Positions 57,969 to 64,000 of a stretch of DNA of 64,000 nucleotides are shown here, piece by piece. The translations under genes and the position numbers were made by a program. The stretch comes from Mariniflexile sp. AS56 (lineage in GTDB: Bacteria > Bacteroidota > Bacteroidia > Flavobacteriales > Flavobacteriaceae). The stretch covers positions 172,844-236,843 of the forward strand of contig NZ_JAUPED010000008.1 in NCBI RefSeq assembly GCF_030552475.1, written 5' to 3'. Below the pieces are notes generated by a model. It did no database searches, had not been told where the DNA came from, and saw only the letters and a list, made by a program, of their open reading frames with translations. How positions within the stretch are numbered: the stretch's first letter is position 1; the number at the start of each line of letters is the position of its first letter.

Positions 57969-58544
57969 ATGAAACAAACATTCTCTCGACGATCGTTTTT
58001 GAGCAATACAGTCTTGGCAACAACTAGCATCGCCTTCATTTCTATACCCTCTGGGGTAAGTGCTTTAGTAACCCCAGAAAGTCCTTTTGAAGGTTATAAT
58101 AAATATGCTGAGTACAAAACAGACCTTCGTACCTCGTTTTCATTTGGAAAAGAAGTGATTGTAAATGGTATTATTTATGATTCCACTGGAAAAACACCTG
58201 TTCCAAATGCTAAAATTGAAGTTTGGCACCTCTCTCCTGAATCAACAAAATATAAGCACCGTGGCAAAATACTAACCGATAGTGAAAGGCACTATCAATT
58301 TATAAGTAATTGGCCCAATCGAGCATTGGGCATGCAATATCGCATCTACTTTAAAGTCTCTAAAAACGGGAGCGTTTATATCACAGAATTACTATTTAAT
58401 AATACCAGAGCACATATTTCAAGTAAACATTGGGAAACCCAAAATGTTTTGGGCGATAAAAAGTTATTTCCTAAAATGAATACAGGCCTTTATACTTCAG
58501 AAAGTAATTTTAATTTATCACTTAATATTAACCAAAACATTTAA
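57969..58544 (+). CDS. Tat-exported intradiol-dioxygenase-like protein, probably non-catalytic
   Basis: A 191-residue protein with a twin-arginine signal (SRRSFLSN, then a weakly hydrophobic segment to about residue 32). The mature part follows the intradiol ring-cleavage dioxygenase fold: VNGIIYDSTGKTPVPNAKIEVWHLSP and Tyr95 before HRGK, then TDSERHYQF. The iron site of these enzymes needs two Tyr and an HxH pair; here the position of HxH reads Arg125-Ile-Tyr127 and the second Tyr is not evident. I therefore think it does not bind iron in the usual way. Downstream genes start 4 bases after its stop, so it is co-transcribed with the tail-collar genes. Confidence 0.82.
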   Translation: MKQTFSRRSFLSNTVLATTSIAFISIPSGVSALVTPESPFEGYNKYAEYKTDLRTSFSFGKEVIVNGIIYDSTGKTPVPNAKIEVWHLSPESTKYKHRGKILTDSERHYQFISNWPNRALGMQYRIYFKVSKNGSVYITELLFNNTRAHISSKHWETQNVLGDKKLFPKMNTGLYTSESNFNLSLNINQNI

Positions 58545-58548
58545 CATT

Positions 58549-59067
58549 ATGGAACCAATTTTAGGACAAATTCAAGCATTCGGATTTAATTTTGCACCAC
58601 GTGGCTGGGCGAAATGTGAAGGACAAATTTTATCAATTTCACAAAATACAGCACTATTTTCATTATTAGGTACAACCTATGGGGGCGATGGTCGAACTAC
58701 ATTTGCTCTACCAGATTTAAGAGGGCGCACCATGATAAACCTTGGAACGGGTCCTGGATTAAGCAATATTACATGGGGAGAAAAAGGAGGTAACGAAAAC
58801 ACAACGCTTACTCCACAAAACTTACCTGCGCATAACCACCCAGTTAGTATTCCTGTTAATACTGCTGGAGGAGCAGAAAGCACACCTGGTGGACAAAATA
58901 TTGCAAGTCACACCAATGCGTTTAGTGAAGAAGTAACTGCTGGAAAAAGTTTAGCACCATTTAATACGGCGAACACAGGAAATAACACGTCATTTTCAAA
59001 TCGTGAACCTTTCTTAGGAACAAATATTTGTATTGCTTTAGTGGGTATTTTTCCATCTAGAAGTTAA
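58549..59067 (+). CDS. Phage tail-collar domain protein (MdpB-like), copy 1
   Basis: A 172-residue protein beginning MEPILGQIQAFGFNFAPRGWAKCEGQ and with the collar-domain core LLGTTYGGDGRTTFALPDLRGR and a C-terminal GIFPSRS. There is no signal peptide. Such proteins are related to the receptor-binding end of phage tail fibres and to the cyanobacterial MdpB family. No other phage genes are in the window. It is 78% identical, without gaps, to the next gene product (38 differences in 172). Confidence 0.92.
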   Translation: MEPILGQIQAFGFNFAPRGWAKCEGQILSISQNTALFSLLGTTYGGDGRTTFALPDLRGRTMINLGTGPGLSNITWGEKGGNENTTLTPQNLPAHNHPVSIPVNTAGGAESTPGGQNIASHTNAFSEEVTAGKSLAPFNTANTGNNTSFSNREPFLGTNICIALVGIFPSRS

Positions 59068-59117
59068 AATAGTTATCATTCAAAATAAAAAAATATTAAC
59101 CAATTAAAAATAAAATT

Positions 59118-59636
59118 ATGGAACCATTTATTGGACAAATTCAAGCATTCGGGTTTAATTTCGCACCACGTGGGTGGGCACAATGCAACGGTCAACTTCT
59201 AGCAATTGCACAGTACCAAGCACTATTTTCACTACTAGGTACAACCTATGGTGGTGATGGTCGAACCACATTTGCACTCCCAGATTTAAGAGGACGTAAC
59301 ATGATAAATCATGGCACAGGCCCTGGTTTAAGCAATATTAACTTGGGACAAAAAGGAGGTAATGAAAACACAACACTTACTACACAAAACTTACCTGCTC
59401 ACACACATCCTGTTAGTATTCCTGTAAATACAGCTATAGGTGCAGAGAGTAACCCTGCTGGACAACACATTGCTAGTCATGCCAATGCCTTTAGTGAAGC
59501 GTCCACTTCTGGTCAAAATTTAGCACCAGTAACAACAGGAAATACGGGTGGTGCCATACCATTTTCAAATCGATCACCTTATCTAGGTATTAACATTTGT
59601 ATTGCTGTGGAAGGCATATTTCCTTCTAGAAGTTAA
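59118..59636 (+). CDS. Phage tail-collar domain protein (MdpB-like), copy 2
   Basis: A second 172-residue collar-domain protein, tandem duplicate of the preceding one. The N-terminal half (to about residue 70) is nearly identical, while residues 111-160, the part expected to be exposed, hold most of the changes. This pattern suggests that the variable tip has diverged in binding specificity, although that is an inference. It lies 50 bases after copy 1 and 189 bases before the large surface protein. Confidence 0.92.
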   Translation: MEPFIGQIQAFGFNFAPRGWAQCNGQLLAIAQYQALFSLLGTTYGGDGRTTFALPDLRGRNMINHGTGPGLSNINLGQKGGNENTTLTTQNLPAHTHPVSIPVNTAIGAESNPAGQHIASHANAFSEASTSGQNLAPVTTGNTGGAIPFSNRSPYLGINICIAVEGIFPSRS

Positions 59637-59825
59637 TAGCTAAAAGATTCTTTTTGCAAGATAAAAAATGAACCAAAGAACAATTATAACCATAAAAACC
59701 ACAACTAAAGTTTTTACAATCCTATTGTATTAGCAACAACTATTTTTAATAGCCTTTTAAATATAGTTCTATGATTGTACAAACGATTGTTGTGGTTTAA
59801 ACCCCTTAACTCTAAAAAAAATATT

Positions 59826-62800
59826 ATGAAAAAAATTACCTTTTTATCTATTTTACTATGTATGCTCTTTGCTGTCACCAATAGCTATAGCCAAAAGGTG
59901 GCAATTATCGGTCTGAACCATAATTCATCAAACCCCAATACCGACGGTTTTACTTTTGTTGCCTTAGAAAACTTACCTAATGGAGAAATTATTTATTTTA
60001 CCCATAATGACTATGACGCTGCTCAAAATGTGTTTACATTCGGGATAGGCACAACAGGAGGAGGTGTCGTTAAATTCACGGCTACTTCAGCTATAAGTAA
60101 AGGAACTGTTATTTTTGTAAATGAAACAGGCACTAGCACAAACATGTTTACCGTAAGTTGTTGTGGAACAGCTATTATTGCTCCTTTGGGAGGCTCAAAT
60201 GGTAATGGTGGTTTTGCTATATCTTCAGGCGGCGATGGTTTATATGCGTATACCGATACTAATGAAAATGTTAGAGATGCCATTGGAGAAATTTATTCAG
60301 TGATGTACACAATACCTGGAACAATTCCTGCAAATGAAAGCCCAACACCAGATCATCCAAATGCTATTGTAGTTGATGGTTTTACAATCACTCCTCCCGA
60401 TCGTACAGAGTATAAATATAGTGGAGGAGAAAGAGCTGCTTCTGTGAGTAAAGTTGCATTAGAAAACCCAACAAATTACTTAAATGGTCTATCAAATACA
60501 GCTTTATCAACGGTAACGTTTTCCAATATAAATCTCTCAGGTTCATCCCCTGTTTTAACAGTTGCAACGTCACCAACGTCTGTTCTTGAAAATAGTAGTA
60601 TAGGTATGGTATATACCTTTACGCTTGCTTCTGCTGCTACCAGCCCCATCACTGTTAATTTTTCAGTAGGAGGAACAGCAACCTTAACAACGGACTATAC
60701 CCAAACAGGTGCGACTACTTTTAGTGCCTCTTCAGGAACCGTTATAATTCCTAATGGAGGTACAACAGCCTCCATTACATTAACACCTGTTGGTGATACA
60801 ACCTTAGAACCAAATGAAACAGCTATATTAACAATTACTGCTGGTACTGGATATGAGGGCGGCTCTCCAAGTGCTGCTACAGGTACAATTGCTAACGATG
60901 ATACAGATTCAACGGTACCACTCGTAGCAATTACAGGACTAAATCATGTCTCCACAGCGCCTGCTTTAGATGGTTTTTCATTCGTTGCATTAAGTAATAT
61001 TCCTGGTGGAACTACTATTTACTTTACCGAAAACACATATAATAATACAACATTAACCTTTTCAGGAGTTGAAGGTGTTGTTGCCTATGTAACTCCTAGT
61101 GCAGGATTGGTTCGCGGTGATGTTATAGTTGCTACTGAAACAGGCACAGCTACTAACGTATTCAATATTACATGTAATGGCACATCTGGTAATGCATGTG
61201 GAACTATGTCGCTTGTTAGCGGTAGTTTTGCTATTGATACTTCAGGTGAATCTTTTTATGCTTATTCAGATACCGATACAGATCCAAATAACGGAGTAAC
61301 CGCTATTTATTCATTACTATATACAGGAGAAAGTGGTGGCCCTTCAGGAGGTAATGTTCCTGCTCTACAAAATCCTATCAATATATATACAAATGTTATT
61401 GTTGTGGATGGTTTTTCAAATTTAGCTCCTAACAGAACCGAATATAAATTTGCTGGAGGTGAACGGGCTATCGATGTAGATCAAGCAAGTTTTCAAAATA
61501 CGAATAACTGGTTATTTGGTCAAGCTAATACCACATTATCAACGGTTCCCTTTAATAATATTATCATAACCTCAGGGTCTTCTAATCCGATAGCTTCCGT
61601 TACATTATCTCCAAATAGTGTTGCTGAAGATTCAGGAACAGGCATGGTATATACCTTTGCGTTATCAGCAACAGCCGCCGCCGATACCACCATCAATTAT
61701 ACAGTTGGAGGCACAGCCACGTTCCCTGGAGATTATGGGGTAAGTGGAACTAATACTTTTAATGCGACTACAGGTTCTGTGACAATACCTAGTGGAAGCA
61801 GTAGTGCAACAATAACAGTGACGCCGATTGCAGATATTGCAGTAGAACCTCTAGAAACGGTTCAAATAGCTTTGGCTTCAGGTACAGGATACAATGGAGG
61901 TTCACCAAATGATGCCATTGGAAGTATTACAAATGATGATACGAGTAACTCCGACCCACTTGTTGCCATTACAGGCCTAAGTCATGACGCTTCTGCTCTA
62001 GATGCATTTTCATTTGTAGCTATTAAAGATATTCCAGCGAATACTATTATTTATTTTACGGAAGAAGAATTCGATAATACCACACTTACTTTCAATTCAG
62101 GTGGTGAATCTGTGATACAATATACGTCACCAGCAACGGTGATTCCAGCAGGTGATGTTATAGTTGCTACTGAAACAGGTACAACTACTAACGTATTCAA
62201 TATTACATGTAATGGCACTTCTGGAAATGCATGTGGAACTATGACGCTTATTAGTGGTAGTTTTGCAATTGATACTGCAGGTGAATCGTTCTATGCTTAC
62301 TCTGATAATAATTCAAATCCTTCAGACGGCGTAACAGATATTTACGCAGTACTTTATACTGGAAATTCTCCAAATTCTGGAGGGCTTATTCCAACCTCGC
62401 AAGATCCTTCACAAATATATTTAAATGCGTTAGTAGTAGATGGCTTTCCTTCAACAGCTCCTGTGCGCACAGAATATGATGAAACGAAACGTAATGTACT
62501 AGTAACCAATGCTGACTTTGAAAACACTGCTAACTGGTTGTATGCACAAGCCAATCCTCCAGGATTGTCACCTGAACCATTCTCAAACCTTTTTATAGGC
62601 AATTTACCTCCCACAGCTGTTTGCCAAAATATTACTTTACCATTGGATGCAATGGGACAAGCAGTCCTCACACCAACGCAAATTAATAATGGCTCAACAG
62701 ATGATAGTGGAACCGTATTTCTATCTTTTGAAACTATGAGCTTTGACGGGGAGTTTACTGCTTCAAGCCCTACAGATGATTTAGATGGAAACCTATATCC

Positions 62801-63743
62801 ATACCATGGGTCTAGCTTCACCGTTCCTACAACAGGAACATACACATTTAATATGACCGGTACAACCACGATGGGAAATGATCTATTTATGATTATATGG
62901 GATGAAACCCCTATTCCAAATAGTGGCGTATATCTTTCAAGGCCTGAGTATTTCGACAATGCAATCTGGAGTACTTCAGGAGCCTTAACTACAGGAACGG
63001 GTATATTCAATTTTGTATCAGGAAAAACGTACTATATGACGATAACCGCCCTTAATACTGATACGGGGACCTTCTCTACAACCGTTGATATGCCAATTAG
63101 AACCACAGCTGCAAACACAACCTTTAATTGCGTAAATACCAATAATATTATTAATGAGACACTCTATACATTTGACAGAGAAGGAAACACATCTAGTTGT
63201 GCTAGTACCGTAACTATAACCGACAGTCTTGCACCCGTTATAACTTGCCCTGCAGACCAAACACAAACCTCGGCTCTCTATACCGTTCCAGATTACTTTG
63301 GTACAGCAGAAGCACAAGCTACTGATAATTGTACAGACCCAATAGTTAATACAACTCAAAATCCAGTTGCAGGAACGGAATTAACCCCAGGCGTCTATAC
63401 GGTAACAATAGAAGCTCAAGACGCAAGTTCAAATATAAATACTTGTACTTTTCAATTAACCGTTAATGCACCGCTAAGCATTACCGATAATGAGTTTGAC
63501 CTTAGTTCTATTACAATGTACCCGAACCCTACTGCAAGTCACATTTACTTAACCAATCCAAAATTCATTAGTCTAAAAACCGCCACCTTATATGACATGA
63601 GCGGTAGATTAATTGAAACTTTCGATTTAAGAAATGTGGGAGATCAAACATCTATTAATGTATCCAAACTGGCAAGTGCCACTTATATTTTAATAATAGA
63701 ATCGGAGAAAGGCCGTATAACCAAACGTTTAAACAAAGAATAA
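59826..63743 (+). CDS. Large modular T9SS surface protein with Calx-beta and HYR-like domains
   Basis: A 1305-residue secreted protein. I choose the ATG at 59826, which opens a signal peptide (MKKITFLSILLCMLFAVTNS); an upstream ATG gives only a non-hydrophobic extension. Order: three copies of a roughly 200-residue module (about 25-240, 365-585 and 712-925), each with a GLNH/GLSH opening, a YFT strand, FVNETGT- or VATETGT-like repeat and VVDGF ... RTEY; two Calx-beta domains between them (241-360 and 588-707); a region of about 200 residues; an HYR-like domain (about 1132-1215, PVITCPADQTQT); and a T9SS type A sorting domain at the end (MYPNPTASHIYLTN). I do not recognise the repeated module. 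The protein is probably surface-attached and adhesive. Confidence 0.9.
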   Translation: MKKITFLSILLCMLFAVTNSYSQKVAIIGLNHNSSNPNTDGFTFVALENLPNGEIIYFTHNDYDAAQNVFTFGIGTTGGGVVKFTATSAISKGTVIFVNETGTSTNMFTVSCCGTAIIAPLGGSNGNGGFAISSGGDGLYAYTDTNENVRDAIGEIYSVMYTIPGTIPANESPTPDHPNAIVVDGFTITPPDRTEYKYSGGERAASVSKVALENPTNYLNGLSNTALSTVTFSNINLSGSSPVLTVATSPTSVLENSSIGMVYTFTLASAATSPITVNFSVGGTATLTTDYTQTGATTFSASSGTVIIPNGGTTASITLTPVGDTTLEPNETAILTITAGTGYEGGSPSAATGTIANDDTDSTVPLVAITGLNHVSTAPALDGFSFVALSNIPGGTTIYFTENTYNNTTLTFSGVEGVVAYVTPSAGLVRGDVIVATETGTATNVFNITCNGTSGNACGTMSLVSGSFAIDTSGESFYAYSDTDTDPNNGVTAIYSLLYTGESGGPSGGNVPALQNPINIYTNVIVVDGFSNLAPNRTEYKFAGGERAIDVDQASFQNTNNWLFGQANTTLSTVPFNNIIITSGSSNPIASVTLSPNSVAEDSGTGMVYTFALSATAAADTTINYTVGGTATFPGDYGVSGTNTFNATTGSVTIPSGSSSATITVTPIADIAVEPLETVQIALASGTGYNGGSPNDAIGSITNDDTSNSDPLVAITGLSHDASALDAFSFVAIKDIPANTIIYFTEEEFDNTTLTFNSGGESVIQYTSPATVIPAGDVIVATETGTTTNVFNITCNGTSGNACGTMTLISGSFAIDTAGESFYAYSDNNSNPSDGVTDIYAVLYTGNSPNSGGLIPTSQDPSQIYLNALVVDGFPSTAPVRTEYDETKRNVLVTNADFENTANWLYAQANPPGLSPEPFSNLFIGNLPPTAVCQNITLPLDAMGQAVLTPTQINNGSTDDSGTVFLSFETMSFDGEFTASSPTDDLDGNLYPYHGSSFTVPTTGTYTFNMTGTTTMGNDLFMIIWDETPIPNSGVYLSRPEYFDNAIWSTSGALTTGTGIFNFVSGKTYYMTITALNTDTGTFSTTVDMPIRTTAANTTFNCVNTNNIINETLYTFDREGNTSSCASTVTITDSLAPVITCPADQTQTSALYTVPDYFGTAEAQATDNCTDPIVNTTQNPVAGTELTPGVYTVTIEAQDASSNINTCTFQLTVNAPLSITDNEFDLSSITMYPNPTASHIYLTNPKFISLKTATLYDMSGRLIETFDLRNVGDQTSINVSKLASATYILIIESEKGRITKRLNKE
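61116..61208 (+). repeat. Near-identical internal repeat, first copy
   Basis: The 93 bases match 62151-62243 with 4 differences, although flanking parts of the modules are far more diverged. This points to recent duplication or gene conversion inside the large surface protein gene. Confidence 0.9.
62151..62243 (+). repeat. Near-identical internal repeat, second copy
   Basis: Partner of 61116-61208; 89 of 93 bases are the same. It encodes VATETGTTTNVFNITCNG and the residues after it. Confidence 0.9.
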
Positions 63744-63769
63744 AAAAGAGTTAAGTTTAGTATTAAACC

Positions 63770-63809
63770 AAACACCCCTTAATCTGTATCTTCAGAATAA
63801 GGGGTGTTT
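63770..63809. terminator. Rho-independent terminator after the surface-protein gene
   Basis: AAACACCCCTTA (63770-63781) pairs perfectly over 12 bases with TAAGGGGTGTTT (63798-63809) across a 16-base loop. The T tract after it is short, so it may act in both directions or as an mRNA end hairpin. Confidence 0.8.
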
Positions 63810-63910
63810 CTATTTAATGAATAGAACAATCTCAAACTATAAGGCACATTAATTAAAATTATTTTACTTGTCTGAAGATGATTCGTGCAAGTTTTTAAGA
63901 AACATAAAAA

Positions 63911-64000
63911 CCGCGCTATCCGTTATATCTTTTTATGCTAAGAAATTCTAACAAAAGATCAACCAGCGTTAAGCATAAAAAGGATGCCGCTTCTATCGCT
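63911..64000. repeat. Interspersed fold-back element at the right edge (incomplete)
   Basis: CTTTTTATGC (63929-63938) pairs with GCATAAAAAG (63973-63982) around a 34-base loop. Outside the stem, read on the minus strand, lie AGCGATAGAAGCGGCATCC at the edge and AACGGATAGCGCGG on the other side, an arrangement like that of the 31.1 kb element though with weak base identity. The window cuts it. From memory, such GCGATAGAAGCGGCATCC...AACGGATAGCGCGG hairpins recur in flavobacterial intergenic DNA. Confidence 0.5.

Noticed and set aside
57763..57972. A 69-codon plus-strand frame before the dioxygenase-like gene
   Set aside because: No family pattern, irregular composition, no good ribosome-binding site, and it runs over the start of the next gene.
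58549..59636. Prophage or tailocin remnant
   Set aside because: Only the two collar-domain genes are present; no capsid, sheath, tube, integrase or lysis gene, and no attachment-site repeats were seen.

Overview
The window is a stretch of chromosome from a Bacteroidota bacterium, almost certainly a Flavobacteriaceae member (relatives such as Algibacter, Formosa or Mariniflexile are plausible; the genus is not determined). The basis is low GC, promoters with the Bacteroidota -7 box TAnnTTTG, type IX secretion (T9SS) C-terminal sorting domains, a TonB-dependent receptor paired with a DUF4249 lipoprotein, DUF4270, DUF4835, DUF4907 and DUF6913 families, a monomeric NADP isocitrate dehydrogenase and an Rpb6-type RNA polymerase omega subunit. 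I found no rRNA, tRNA, CRISPR array, intact insertion sequence or prophage.

Layout. 1-12117 (minus strand): a housekeeping block running from a small DUF6913 gene and dapA, through bamD, rpoZ, coaBC, a DUF4835 gene, recN, fabI, a glycosyltransferase, a YbbR protein and coaE, to a histidine kinase and its response regulator, which is cut by the left edge. 12176-22705 (mixed strands): a 5'-nucleotidase split into two genes, small membrane proteins, ligA, prmC, a GNAT acetyltransferase, and a plus-strand run of an LEA-like lipoprotein, ribD, a HAD phosphatase and a YigZ protein, facing a thioesterase. 22894-26980 (plus): dnaA, a low-molecular-weight phosphatase, a T9SS-exported sugar dehydrogenase and an RsmI-like methylase. 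26983-31004 (minus): a lysozyme-like protein, then a tight dapF - GNAT - mltG - DUF2279 operon. 31322-35065 (plus): degP/htrA, a long-form GAPDH and a coiled-coil membrane protein. 35151-41155: a LytS/LytTR two-component pair with DUF4907, a kelch lipoprotein and, divergently, DUF4270 and an outer-membrane barrel. 41389-45755: trmD, rplS, an unexplained 0.9 kb gap and icd. 45832-54360: TonB receptor/DUF4249, a tripartite efflux set lacking its ATPase, murQ and a DUF6095 gene. 54357-57390 (minus): DinB and a large Pif1/RecD-type helicase. 57969-63743 (plus): the most accessory-looking part, with a Tat-exported intradiol-dioxygenase-like protein that lacks iron ligands, two tandem phage-tail-collar proteins and a 1305-residue T9SS surface protein made of repeated modules.

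The core genes cover cofactor synthesis (CoA, riboflavin), lysine/diaminopimelate and peptidoglycan metabolism (dapA, dapF, mltG, murQ), fatty-acid synthesis, DNA replication and repair, and envelope biogenesis. The points most worth a second look are the 58-63.7 kb surface-protein locus, a family of degenerate interspersed fold-back elements (31.1 kb, 42.1 kb and the right edge), the 42.75-43.5 kb gap, several -7 boxes lying right against start codons (possible leaderless mRNAs), and the ATPase-less efflux operon. Nothing here can be called a new defence or mobile system from sequence alone.
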